From Ruminococcus_G sp050944435 (GTDB lineage Bacteria > Bacillota > Clostridia > Lachnospirales > Lachnospiraceae), in NCBI GenBank assembly GCA_050944435.1, contig JBMNRB010000002.1, forward strand, positions 145,695 to 209,694: DNA of 64,000 bases. Reading direction: 5' to 3'. Positions 52,257-60,849 of this stretch are shown piece after piece; position 1 is the first letter of the stretch; each line of letters opens with the position of its first letter. The notes under the pieces are model-generated. The model ran no database searches. It saw only the letters and a list, made by a program, of their open reading frames with translations, and was not told where the DNA came from. The position numbers and the translations under genes are program-made.

Positions 52257-54188
52257 ATGGCAAACACAACCAGAATGACAGTTGCTCAGGCAATTGTGAA
52301 ATTTCTTGACAATCAGTATGTGAGCCAGGATGGCCAGGAAACAAAGTTTGTGGAAGGCTTTTTCACAATCTTCGGTCATGGTATCGCAGTTGGTTTAGGT
52401 GAAGCGCTGGACACCAATCCAGGACAGCTGAAAGTTATGCAGGGAAGAAACGAGCAGGGAATGTGCCACGTTGCCACTGCATTTGCAAAACAGAACAATA
52501 GAAAGAAAATTATCGCATGTGCGTCATCCGTAGGACCTGGAGCTGCCAATATGGTTACTGCCTGCGCGACGGCTACAGTTAACAATATTCCGCTGCTGGT
52601 ATTCCCGGCAGATACTTTTGCTTCCAGACAGCCGGATCCGGTTCTGCAGCAGCTGGAACAGAGCGACAGTCTTGCTGTTACCACAAACGATGCATTTAAG
52701 CCCGTGACAAAATACTGGGATCGTATTACACGTCCGGAGCATATTATGACAGCGCTGATCAATGCTATGCGTGTGCTGACAGATCCTGCTGAGACAGGTG
52801 CTGTTGCCATCGGACTTTGTCAGGATGTGGAAGGCGAATCCTATGATTTCCCGGATTACTTCTTCCAGAAGAGAGTTCACAGAATCACAAGACCGGTTGC
52901 AGTTGACGAAGAATTGGAAGATGTGGCAGAAGTGATTGCCAATGCTAAGAAACCTCTCGTAATCGTAGGCGGCGGTGTGAAATATTCTCTGGCCGGTGAG
53001 ACTGTGGAGAAATTCTGTGAGGAATTCAAGATTCCCTTTGGAGAGAGCCAGGCCGGAAAGAGCGCCTGCAAATCCAGCCATCCCTACTGCCTGGGCGGCA
53101 TCGGTGTAACAGGTACACTGGCTTCCAACGTAATTGCAAGAGACGCAGACGTTGTTATCGCAATCGGAAGCAGACTTTCTGACTTCACCACCAGCTCAAA
53201 ATGGCTGTTCAAAAACGACAATGTAAAATTTGTTACCATTAACAACAATAAATACCATGCATATAAGATGGATGCAGTAAAAGCTGTCGGCGATGCGAAA
53301 GTGACCATCGAAGCCCTTTCTGAAAAACTGAGAGCAAGAAATTACGTTTCTTCCTACAGCGGAGAGATCGAAGAAGTTAAGAAACAGTGGGATGAAGAGA
53401 TGAAACGTCTGGCCGGCATCGAGTATACAGGCGATGATTTCGAGCCGATCATCAAAGACAGAGATCCTCGTACCATTCCGGAGTTTGTAAAAATGACAGG
53501 CGGTATGATCACACAGACGGCTGCTCTTGCGGCTATCCGTGAAGTGATTGACAAAGACGCCAATTATATTACTGCAGGAGGAAGTCTTCCCAGCTGTTCG
53601 CAGAGAATGTGGACTACAGACAAACGGGGCGGATACCATGCAGAGTATGGATATTCCTGTATGGGATATGAAGTTGCTGCTTCTCTCGGCGTTAAGATGG
53701 CAGATCCGGATAATGAAGTATATGCAGTTGTAGGTGATGCAAGCTTCCAGATGCTGCACAGTGAGATCATGACCATCATGCAGGAGAAACAGAAAGTAAA
53801 TATTCTGGTATTCGACAACTGCGGTTTCGGCTGCATCAACAACCTGCAGATGACTCACGGTATCGGAAGTCTGGCAACTGAGTTCCGTTACAGCGATGGA
53901 AAGAAACCCAGCGGAGATCTGATCCCGGTTGACTATGCGAAGATCGCAGAAGGATACGGACTGAAATCCTATACCTGTAAAACAATTGCAGAACTGAAAG
54001 CAGCTCTTGAAGATGCGAAGAAACAGACAGTAGCCTGCCTGTTTGACCTGAAAGTTATTCCGAAGACCATGACAGACGGATATGAATCATGGTGGGATGT
54101 GGGAATTGCCACAACTTCTGAGAAGGAAAGCGTACGCAAGGCCTGGGATGAAGTAAAAGAAGGAAGAGCAATCGCAAGAAAATATTAA
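52257..54188 (+). CDS. iolD: 3D-trihydroxycyclohexane-1,2-dione hydrolase (ThDP-dependent)
   Basis: 643 residues, the usual IolD length. It opens the trihydroxycyclohexanedione ring to 5-deoxyglucuronate in inositol catabolism. It is a member of the acetolactate synthase-like ThDP family: the N-terminal domain has GHGIAVGLGEALDTNPG and RNEQGMCHVATAFAKQNNR, the central domain VIVGGGVKYSLAGE and FGESQAGKS, and the C-terminal ThDP motif VGDASFQMLHSEIMT ... NCGFGCINNLQ. AGAGGAGGAT lies 10 bases before the ATG at 52257; the frame extends to 52188 but covers the operator and lacks homology. First gene of iolD-iolB-regulator. Confidence 0.94.
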   Translation: MANTTRMTVAQAIVKFLDNQYVSQDGQETKFVEGFFTIFGHGIAVGLGEALDTNPGQLKVMQGRNEQGMCHVATAFAKQNNRKKIIACASSVGPGAANMVTACATATVNNIPLLVFPADTFASRQPDPVLQQLEQSDSLAVTTNDAFKPVTKYWDRITRPEHIMTALINAMRVLTDPAETGAVAIGLCQDVEGESYDFPDYFFQKRVHRITRPVAVDEELEDVAEVIANAKKPLVIVGGGVKYSLAGETVEKFCEEFKIPFGESQAGKSACKSSHPYCLGGIGVTGTLASNVIARDADVVIAIGSRLSDFTTSSKWLFKNDNVKFVTINNNKYHAYKMDAVKAVGDAKVTIEALSEKLRARNYVSSYSGEIEEVKKQWDEEMKRLAGIEYTGDDFEPIIKDRDPRTIPEFVKMTGGMITQTAALAAIREVIDKDANYITAGGSLPSCSQRMWTTDKRGGYHAEYGYSCMGYEVAASLGVKMADPDNEVYAVVGDASFQMLHSEIMTIMQEKQKVNILVFDNCGFGCINNLQMTHGIGSLATEFRYSDGKKPSGDLIPVDYAKIAEGYGLKSYTCKTIAELKAALEDAKKQTVACLFDLKVIPKTMTDGYESWWDVGIATTSEKESVRKAWDEVKEGRAIARKY

Positions 54189-54196
54189 TTTTTACG

Positions 54197-54226
54197 TTCA
54201 GTGGAAGGCATTTGTCTTCCACTGAA
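54197..54226 (+). terminator. Hairpin between iolD and iolB
   Basis: TTCAGTGGAAG / CTTCCACTGAA, a perfect 11-base stem with an 8-base loop followed by TTTGTATAAA. The poor U tract suggests partial termination or transcript stabilisation rather than a full stop. Confidence 0.6.
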
Positions 54227-54252
54227 TTTGTATAAAGGAGGCTTTGACGGAA

Positions 54253-55029
54253 ATGGGAAAAGTGTTTGGATACCCGCAGTGGAGTGAGGACGGAGAGCAG
54301 ATCGTCACGGAGTACGAAGGCGATTATAAGGATATGATGATGGATATCCGGCTGTTCCGGATGAAAACAGGGAAAGTAAAAACATTTAAAAAACCGGAGG
54401 AAGAGACAGCTTTTCTTCTGCTCCAGGGAAAACTGGCCTTCGGATGGGAGAAAGAGGAAAAACATGTGTCCAGGAAAGATGTGTGGACGGAAGGACTGTG
54501 GTGTCTTCATGTATGTAAAGATACGGAAGTGACCGTGACGGCGGAGTCAGATGATGTGGAAATACTGGTGCAGTCCACCCACAATGACCGGACTTTTCCG
54601 GCAAAAATATACGGTCCAAAAGACGCTCCCTGGGTAGAACGATGCCGCGGCAAATACGGCGATACAGCTAAGAGAAAAGTAAGCACTATATTTGAACATG
54701 CCACGGCTCCCTATTCCAACATGGTAATTGGAGAGATTATGAATGAACCGGGAAACTGGTGCGGATATCTTCCTCATACCCACCCTCAGCCAGAGGTTTA
54801 TTATTTTAAATTTGAGCGGCCGGAAGGTTTTGGTGCCAGTTTCGTTGGAGAAGATGTCTACTATATCAAAGACGGCAGCTTCAGCGCCATTCCCGGCGGG
54901 AAAACTCATCCTCAGTCGGCAGCGCCGGGTTACCGGATGTTTATCGTGTGGATGATTCGTCATTTTGATGATAATCCCTGGACAGTGGGAACTTATGACG
55001 AACGTTTCACCTGGCTGGATGAGGTGTAA
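54253..55029 (+). CDS. iolB: 5-deoxy-glucuronate isomerase
   Basis: 258 residues. It converts 5-deoxy-D-glucuronate to 2-deoxy-5-keto-gluconate. IolB is a bicupin: the C-terminal cupin contains GYLPHTHPQPEVYYFKFERP with the metal-binding His and Glu residues and a PGGKTHPQSAAPGYRM motif; MRHFDDNPWT-like sequence near the end is family-typical. A TTG at 54244 is only 2 bases from GGAGG, so the ATG at 54253 (11 bases away) is preferred. It follows iolD. Confidence 0.93.
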   Translation: MGKVFGYPQWSEDGEQIVTEYEGDYKDMMMDIRLFRMKTGKVKTFKKPEEETAFLLLQGKLAFGWEKEEKHVSRKDVWTEGLWCLHVCKDTEVTVTAESDDVEILVQSTHNDRTFPAKIYGPKDAPWVERCRGKYGDTAKRKVSTIFEHATAPYSNMVIGEIMNEPGNWCGYLPHTHPQPEVYYFKFERPEGFGASFVGEDVYYIKDGSFSAIPGGKTHPQSAAPGYRMFIVWMIRHFDDNPWTVGTYDERFTWLDEV

Positions 55030-55066
55030 AAGTTAAAAATACAGAAAATAGCAGGGGTAGCGGCAT

Positions 55067-56116
55067 ATGGCAGTAACATTACAGCAGATAGCGGAAAAAG
55101 CAGGTGTTTCCAGAGGCACTGTGGACAGAGCTTTAAATAACCGGGGAAGAATCCGTCCGGAAGTAGCGGAAAAAATCCGCAGAATTGCGGAGGAAATGGG
55201 CTATCGTCCCAATCGGGCAGGAAAAGCTCTGGCGCTGACCAACCGTTCATTTCGGATCGGCGTAATTCTGCAGGAGACAGAGACGCCTTTCATGAAAGAG
55301 ATTCTGGAAGGAATCGGAAAAGCCAAAGAAGAAGTGGAACATTTGGGCGGAGAGGTAATTTTGAAAGAAGTAAAGGGGATTAACACGAAAGCGGTGGTGG
55401 AAGCGATGGAAAATTTTCTGGCAGAAAATGTACAGGCCATCGCTATTAACCCTGCTCAAAATCAGAGAACCAGCGATATGATCCAAAATTACATGACCCA
55501 GTATGGAATTCCGATTATGACCTTTAATACGGATATTGAAGACAGCGGCCGCCTTTGCTACATCGGTCAGGAAGCTTACCAGTGTGGCCGCGCAGCCGCC
55601 GGCCTGATGGGGGAGATTTTGGGCGGAGAAGGGATGGTTGCCGCCATATCCGGTTATGAGACAAACCCCAGTTTGAACAAACGGTGTGAGGGGTTCCGGG
55701 ATGAGATTCAGGAAAGGTATCCCAGGATGCAGGTTTGCGCTACAAAATATGCCTATAACAGCAATGCCATTGCAGAAAATATTACAAGGGAAATACTGGA
55801 GCAGCATCGAGATCTGGCAGGAATTTTCATCACCACAGGAGTGGAGGCGGGCGTATGCGCCGCATTGGAAAAGGAGGGGAAACTGGGAAAAGTAAAGTTG
55901 ATTATTACAGATATTACTCCTGGATCCGAGAAATGGTTCAAAAGCGGAGATATTTCTTTCGCGATTTTGCAGAATGCCCAGGAACAGGGATATCGTCCGG
56001 TGATGCTGCTGTTTGAATATCTGTTCGACGGTAAAAAACCGGAAAAAGAATTTTATTATACGGATCTGACGATTATCACCAGATATAATCTTCCGCCTGC
56101 AAGGAAAAATAACTAA
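55067..56116 (+). CDS. LacI family regulator 2 of the inositol region
   Basis: 349 residues. Helix-turn-helix VTLQQIAEKAGVSRGTVDRA and LNNRGRIRPEVAEKI, hinge NRAGKALALTNR, then a sugar-binding-like effector domain with IPIMTFNTDIEDSGRLCYIG and a YTDLTIITRYNLPP end. Paralogue of regulator 1. It starts 37 bases after iolB without a visible promoter, so it is probably read with iolD-iolB, giving feedback control. Its likely ligand is inositol or a catabolite. Confidence 0.88.
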   Translation: MAVTLQQIAEKAGVSRGTVDRALNNRGRIRPEVAEKIRRIAEEMGYRPNRAGKALALTNRSFRIGVILQETETPFMKEILEGIGKAKEEVEHLGGEVILKEVKGINTKAVVEAMENFLAENVQAIAINPAQNQRTSDMIQNYMTQYGIPIMTFNTDIEDSGRLCYIGQEAYQCGRAAAGLMGEILGGEGMVAAISGYETNPSLNKRCEGFRDEIQERYPRMQVCATKYAYNSNAIAENITREILEQHRDLAGIFITTGVEAGVCAALEKEGKLGKVKLIITDITPGSEKWFKSGDISFAILQNAQEQGYRPVMLLFEYLFDGKKPEKEFYYTDLTIITRYNLPPARKNN

Positions 56117-56149
56117 AAATCCACAGAAAAGATTAGCGATTTTCCTGTA

Positions 56150-56179
56150 TTGCGTGCACGGGTACGCACATGATACAAT
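56150..56179 (+). promoter_or_regulatory. iolG promoter with overlapping candidate operator
   Basis: TTGCGT (56150-56155) and TACAAT (56174-56179) with an 18-base spacer. The sequence TGCGTG (56151-56156) and TACGCA (56163-56168) forms an inverted repeat covering the -35 box and spacer, using the same hexamer as the iolD operators but with a 6-base rather than 9-base centre. Confidence 0.6.
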
Positions 56180-56210
56180 AAAATAAAAGACTGGCAGGAG
56201 GAGACGGGTT

Positions 56211-57212
56211 ATGTTGAATGTTGGTGTAATCGGATGCGGAATGCTCGGATTGGAGCACATCAAAAGATTGAGCAGAAAACTTTACGGCGTTCAGGTGGCG
56301 GCCGTATCGTCGGGATCGGAAGAAAGTGCAAAGAGGGGCGCGCAGATCTGCGGCGCAAGAGTGTGCAGGAATGGGGCTCAGGTAATTGAAGACCCTCAGG
56401 TGGAAGCTGTGGTCATTGTGTCGCCGGGATTTACCCATGCAGATATGGTGCTTCAGGCGATAAAGGCCGGAAAGCGTGTTTTCTGCGAAAAACCTTTGGC
56501 AACGACGGCGGAGGATTGCCGGAAAATAGTTGAGGCCGAAATCGCTTCTGGAAGACATCTGGTTCAGGTGGGATTCAACCGCCGATATGATAAAGGATAC
56601 AGACAGCTGAAAGAGGTTCTGGAGAAAAAGCAGCTGGGAGAGCCGCTGATGATTCACTGTACCCATCGGAATCCTGTGGTGGCAGATTCTTATACAACGG
56701 AAATGGCAGTGCATGATACTCTGATTCATGAAATTGACTGCCTTCATTGGCTGGTGGGGGATGAATATGAATCGGCTCAGGTTATCTTTCCGCGAAAAAC
56801 CAAAAATGCGCTGCCCCATCTTCAGGATCCGCAGTTTATGATTTTCCGTACAAAGGGAGGTCTGTGCATTGATGTGGAAGTATTTGTCAACTGTAAGTTC
56901 GGCTATGATATTAATTGTGAAGTGGTATGTGAAGAGGGAACGGTCAGAGTATCGGCGCCTTCAGCGCCCGTCATTCGGACAGATACGAAGATTTCCACAG
57001 AAATTGCGCCGGATTGGCTTAACCGGTTTATCGAATCTTATGATGCAGAACTTCAGGATTGGGTTGACGCTGCAAAGGATGGCGTGATCAACGGCCCCAA
57101 CGCCTGGGACGGTTACGTTGCGGCAGTAACCGCGGATGCTTTTGTAAAAGCGCAGAAAAGTGGAGCGGCAGAACCGGTTGTGACGGGGGCTATGCCGGAC
57201 TTTTATAAATAA
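56211..57212 (+). CDS. iolG: Inositol 2-dehydrogenase (Gfo/Idh/MocA family)
   Basis: 333 residues. NAD-binding Rossmann start LNVGVIGCGMLGLEHIKRLS, the family motif VFCEKPLATT with the catalytic-area Lys, and the active-site segment DTLIHEIDCLHWLVG with Asp and His. It oxidises myo-inositol (or a stereoisomer such as scyllo-inositol) to the 2-keto sugar. The context between iolB and iolI/iolE supports the role. GGAGGAG lies 8 bases before the ATG. Confidence 0.9.
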   Translation: MLNVGVIGCGMLGLEHIKRLSRKLYGVQVAAVSSGSEESAKRGAQICGARVCRNGAQVIEDPQVEAVVIVSPGFTHADMVLQAIKAGKRVFCEKPLATTAEDCRKIVEAEIASGRHLVQVGFNRRYDKGYRQLKEVLEKKQLGEPLMIHCTHRNPVVADSYTTEMAVHDTLIHEIDCLHWLVGDEYESAQVIFPRKTKNALPHLQDPQFMIFRTKGGLCIDVEVFVNCKFGYDINCEVVCEEGTVRVSAPSAPVIRTDTKISTEIAPDWLNRFIESYDAELQDWVDAAKDGVINGPNAWDGYVAAVTADAFVKAQKSGAAEPVVTGAMPDFYK

Positions 57213-57235
57213 CGAAAGGTTTTTACAGAAAATAA

Positions 57236-57264
57236 TTGCCAATTTCCTGAAAAAAAATTATAAT
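57236..57264 (+). promoter_or_regulatory. Promoter of iolI-iolE
   Basis: TTGCCA (57236-57241) and TATAAT (57259-57264) separated by 17 bases, leaving a leader of about 40 bases. No TGCGTG word is present here, unlike the iolD and iolG promoters. Confidence 0.75.
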
Positions 57265-57311
57265 AGATATATGCATTATTGCCATTTTTATATTAAGGAG
57301 GAAGTCAAAAA

Positions 57312-58154
57312 ATGAAAATCGGATTTAATGAAGCGACAGCTTTGAAATGCGAAGGACAGTCTCTGATGGCAGACCTGGAAATGTGCGAAAAATACGGATT
57401 TGATTACTTTGAGATCCGTTATGACTGCATTGCGAAATATATCCAGGAAGGTCATACGTTGGAAGAGCTGGGCGAATGGTTTAAAAATCATAAGATTAAA
57501 CCATGGGCTTATAATACGCTGGAATTTTTCAATCAGCTGGATCCCTTCCAGACTCTGGCAATGGACTGGCATCTGGACTGGATCAAAAAAGTATGTGAAG
57601 CCATTGGCATGAAGATGCTGATTGCGGTTCCCTCTTTTGATGTGGGGCTTGACAAGACGGTGGAGGAGATCAAAAAAGAAGCGGCGGCGAGACTGCGCTA
57701 TATCGCCGAAAAGATGGGCCCCGACATTCGGGTATCTCTGGAATTCTGCGGCGTTCCCACCTGCTCCATCAATCAGTTCCAGACGGCCTATGATGTGGTG
57801 GAAGAGGTAGGGCTTCCCAATGTGGGCGTGACGCTGGATACTTTCCATTTCCATGAAATGGCTTCCAGCCTTGAGGCACTCAGGAAAGCAGATCCGAAAA
57901 AAATCTTTGTATATCACCTGAACGACTGTGAAGATCTTCCCATTGGCTCCTGCGGCGATGATAAACGTCTGTGGCCGGAAGAGGGAGTGGTGAATCATGC
58001 CGGTATTGCGGCGGCACTTAATGAGATCGGATTTGACGGAGTCTGCACCATCGAAGAATTCCGTCCGGAGTATTATGCAATGAACCATGAAGAGAACATT
58101 AAAAAAGCGGCTGAAGTTACAAAAGCGTTTGTTGCCAAATACTACAATAAATAG
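57312..58154 (+). CDS. iolI: Inosose isomerase (IolI)
   Basis: 280 residues; Bacillus IolI is 278. A TIM-barrel sugar-phosphate-isomerase-like protein. KIGFNEATAL, EMCEKYGFDYFEIR, RVSLEFCGVPTCSINQFQTA, LDTFHFHEMASSLEALRKAD and EEFRPEYYAM align throughout with IolI. Metal ligands are the Glu of SLEF, the Asp of LDTFHFH, a later His (YHLNDCED) and a Glu (IEEFRP). It interconverts 2-keto-myo-inositol and 1-keto-D-chiro-inositol. GGAGGAAG precedes the ATG. Confidence 0.9.
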   Translation: MKIGFNEATALKCEGQSLMADLEMCEKYGFDYFEIRYDCIAKYIQEGHTLEELGEWFKNHKIKPWAYNTLEFFNQLDPFQTLAMDWHLDWIKKVCEAIGMKMLIAVPSFDVGLDKTVEEIKKEAAARLRYIAEKMGPDIRVSLEFCGVPTCSINQFQTAYDVVEEVGLPNVGVTLDTFHFHEMASSLEALRKADPKKIFVYHLNDCEDLPIGSCGDDKRLWPEEGVVNHAGIAAALNEIGFDGVCTIEEFRPEYYAMNHEENIKKAAEVTKAFVAKYYNK

Positions 58155-58189
58155 TAAAATAGAAGAAAATATATATAAAGGAGAATAAG

Positions 58190-59086
58190 ATGTTAGATAA
58201 GAACAAAGTTAAATTAGGAATTGCTCCCATTGGCTGGACAAACGATGATATGCCGGATTTAGGCGGAGAGAACACATTTCAGCAGTGTGTAAGCGAGATG
58301 GCTCTGGCAGGGTTTACAGGATGCGAAATCGGAAATAAATATCCTACGGATCCGGACGAGTTGAATAAAGCGCTGAAGCTGAGAGGACTGACAATCTGCA
58401 ATTCATGGTTTTCCTCCTTCCTTCTTACGCAGCCGTTTGAAGAAGTGGAAAAAGAATTCGTGGCAAAACTGGATTTCCTGAAAGCTGTGGGCTCCAGGGT
58501 AATCGGCGTATCCGAGCAGAGCTACAGTATCCAGGGCATGATTGACCAGCCTATCTGGGAAGGAAAACATGTGATGAACGATGAGGAATGGGATCGTCTG
58601 GTTGACGGACTCAATAAACTGGGAAAGATTGCCAGAGAAAAAGATATGTATCTGACCTTCCATCATCATATGGGGACCGTTGTGCAGACGGAAGAAGAGA
58701 TCGACCGCTTCATGGACAGCGTAGATCCCAATTATGTGTTCCTTCTGTTTGACAGCGGACACTGTACGTTTGCAGGCATTGATCCGGTTAAAGTTCTCAC
58801 CAAATACATTGACAGAACGAGACACATTCATCTGAAAGATGTTCGTATGGAAATGGCAAAGAAATCCAAAGAAGAACACTGGAGCTTCTTAAAAGGTGTT
58901 CGCAACGGCGTATTCACCGTTCCTGGTGATGGTGATGTGGATTTTGCACCGCTGTTTGATATCATTGAGAAATCAGGATACGAAGGATACGTTCTGGTAG
59001 AGGCAGAGCAGGATCCGGCAGTTGCCAATCCGCTGGAATATGCGATCAAAGCAAGAAAATATATCGCAGAAAAGACAGGCTTATAA
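58190..59086 (+). CDS. iolE: Myo-inosose-2 dehydratase
   Basis: 298 residues, standard IolE. It dehydrates 2-keto-myo-inositol to the trihydroxycyclohexanedione used by IolD. KLGIAPIGWTNDDMPDLGGE at the N-terminus is an unmistakable IolE signature; FHHHMGTVVQTEEEIDRFMD, LLFDSGHCTFAGIDP and HLKDVR are the metal-binding segments of the TIM barrel. AAGGAG lies 6 bases before the ATG; it follows iolI after 35 bases. It ends the iol region. Confidence 0.96.
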   Translation: MLDKNKVKLGIAPIGWTNDDMPDLGGENTFQQCVSEMALAGFTGCEIGNKYPTDPDELNKALKLRGLTICNSWFSSFLLTQPFEEVEKEFVAKLDFLKAVGSRVIGVSEQSYSIQGMIDQPIWEGKHVMNDEEWDRLVDGLNKLGKIAREKDMYLTFHHHMGTVVQTEEEIDRFMDSVDPNYVFLLFDSGHCTFAGIDPVKVLTKYIDRTRHIHLKDVRMEMAKKSKEEHWSFLKGVRNGVFTVPGDGDVDFAPLFDIIEKSGYEGYVLVEAEQDPAVANPLEYAIKARKYIAEKTGL

Positions 59087-59103
59087 TTATTACATAAGTT
59101 TAG

Positions 59104-59152
59104 GGAGTCATTGCAAAACAGAGATATCTGTGGGGCAATGGCTCCTTTTTTA
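59104..59152 (+). terminator. Terminator of the iol operon
   Basis: GGAGTCATTGC pairs with GCAATGGCTCC (one T-G pair) around an inner ACAGA/TCTGT hairpin, and six T residues follow. It lies 17 bases after the iolE stop and before the convergent regulator gene. Confidence 0.88.
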
Positions 59153-59195
59153 GCGTTATTATCCGATATGTCAAAGGCATATCGTCAGAGAAATT

Positions 59196-60704
59196 TTATA
59201 CGTGTTCATAACTCTGGACTGATTCGAGACAGCGGAAAGAAAGCAAAAGATATTCCCGTTCGTAAGGGTCATCCAGATTCAAGGCGAAAAGGGCTGTTAT
59301 CCTTTCGATGCGATACACAAGTGTGTTTTTGTGCATAAACAATTGCTGAGCTGCCAGACCCCGGTTGCGTTCACAGCGCAGATAAACTTTTAATATGTGA
59401 TAAAAAGAAGTGTTTTTCTGGCGATCATACTCAAGTATTTGTTCCAGGACGGGATGGAGGGCCAGGCGGCGGTAGTTTGGTGAGTTGTTCAGGCTGGCAA
59501 GGTCTGTCAGGCCGCAGTCATAATAATGACGCTTTTTCCGGGACAGGCAGGCTTTGGCCTGGGTATACTGAATCTGCACATGTTCAATACCATGGAAAGC
59601 ATAACTGCAATAGCAGTTCAGGTGGAGTATGTCGGCTATTTTCAACATCTTTTCGGGTACATTCAATCCGAACCGTTTTCCGTCGCCCAGTTCTCCCGAA
59701 GGATCTATAGGCAGGCAGCAGACAATTTCCCGATCCTGGGCCTGATCCGAAATGGGGTGAATGAAAAACAGTCCGTTGGGGTAGTAATCTTGCAGAGCAT
59801 TTAAATGATAACGGTAAGTATCCAGAGTACCGTTTTTCTGCTTCAGAATGATGATAATGGAATACATTTCCGGATCCCAACCTTGCAGTTGGTAAAAGAT
59901 GGCGTAGGTGGACGGACTTTGATTCCTGCCCTGCAGAAAATCCTGTAAAAGTCTTTGGGTTACAGAGCCGTGATCATCAGTCTTTTTTTGAGGCGCAACC
60001 AGGCAAAGGGCCTGCCGAAGATAAATAGCCAGGTGCCGGTGATATTCCTGAAAGGGCTCGTTGCTGATGATGGTAAGGTGACCAGTCAGAGTATGGAAAG
60101 CGTTTTCCTGGCTGATCAGCATGGAATACGGATAATTGTCCACATTTTCCTCATAAAAGGTTTCACATTTCCATATCTGAGACGCTTTTTGCAGATATTG
60201 CCCGGCCTGCATAATCATCAGTGAGTCAGGGGAAAGGGCGCCGTAATGCCAGAAGTCATCCCAGTTTCGATTTACGCTTCCGACGGGGTACTGTCTGGAA
60301 AAGGCGGTAACCTGCAGTCCCATGGTGGTAAAAAACATGGGGCCGAAGATATCCTTACAGGCATCAATGATGGTCTGTTCCGGATTGGCTGTTCCAAAGG
60401 CGGACAGCATTTTCTGTTCCCAGTTCTGATAAAAGGTAAAGGCGTCCAAAAGGACGTCGAAAACATCCTCCAATTCCTGAGTATTCAAGCTGATTACACT
60501 TTTTTTATGAACCAGGAGCACCTCGTCAGACTGAGAATGTTCAAAAAAATCCCGGTTTCTCCCCACATAGAGATACTGGGGATTCAATGCTTTCGCGTAG
60601 GTGAAAAGACGGACAGCGGAAATTGTAGGCGCATCGTCGACGATGGTTGAGATCGGATGATAACGCTGGATCCAGTGTTCGATAATAGCCATACTCAGTT
60701 TCAT
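59196..60704 (-). CDS. PucR/CdaR-type transcriptional regulator
   Basis: 502 residues from the ATG that follows AAAGGAGGTTTT on the minus strand (the frame is open 11 codons further). The C-terminus has LAAQQLFMHKNTLVYRIERI and a LLLSFRCLE tail, the PucR-type helix-turn-helix; the rest is a poorly conserved sensor region. It is divergent from the UroD-like gene at 60850, with a 145-base shared control region, so it likely controls that gene. The remnant at 7602 is the 3' end of a relative. Confidence 0.82.
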   Translation of the reverse strand: MKLSMAIIEHWIQRYHPISTIVDDAPTISAVRLFTYAKALNPQYLYVGRNRDFFEHSQSDEVLLVHKKSVISLNTQELEDVFDVLLDAFTFYQNWEQKMLSAFGTANPEQTIIDACKDIFGPMFFTTMGLQVTAFSRQYPVGSVNRNWDDFWHYGALSPDSLMIMQAGQYLQKASQIWKCETFYEENVDNYPYSMLISQENAFHTLTGHLTIISNEPFQEYHRHLAIYLRQALCLVAPQKKTDDHGSVTQRLLQDFLQGRNQSPSTYAIFYQLQGWDPEMYSIIIILKQKNGTLDTYRYHLNALQDYYPNGLFFIHPISDQAQDREIVCCLPIDPSGELGDGKRFGLNVPEKMLKIADILHLNCYCSYAFHGIEHVQIQYTQAKACLSRKKRHYYDCGLTDLASLNNSPNYRRLALHPVLEQILEYDRQKNTSFYHILKVYLRCERNRGLAAQQLFMHKNTLVYRIERITALFALNLDDPYEREYLLLSFRCLESVQSYEHV

Positions 60705-60849
60705 AAAACCTCCTTTGTCTGTGGAGACGAAAAACACTTTTTTTTACAGCGCAATTTTATACTCCTCAGACATGTACATAGAAAGGGGAATCATATATAT
60801 TAAATATAGCTGATATTAACTGATAATACAACAGGTAAGGAGGAAAGTT

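Noticed and set aside
53196..53858. Long minus-strand open frame (220 codons) inside iolD
   Set aside because: It is the antisense shadow of a well conserved ThDP enzyme; it has no ribosome site and no recognisable domain. The same holds for the long antisense frames at 12005-12676, 25418-26119, 61264-62019 and 55247-56263.
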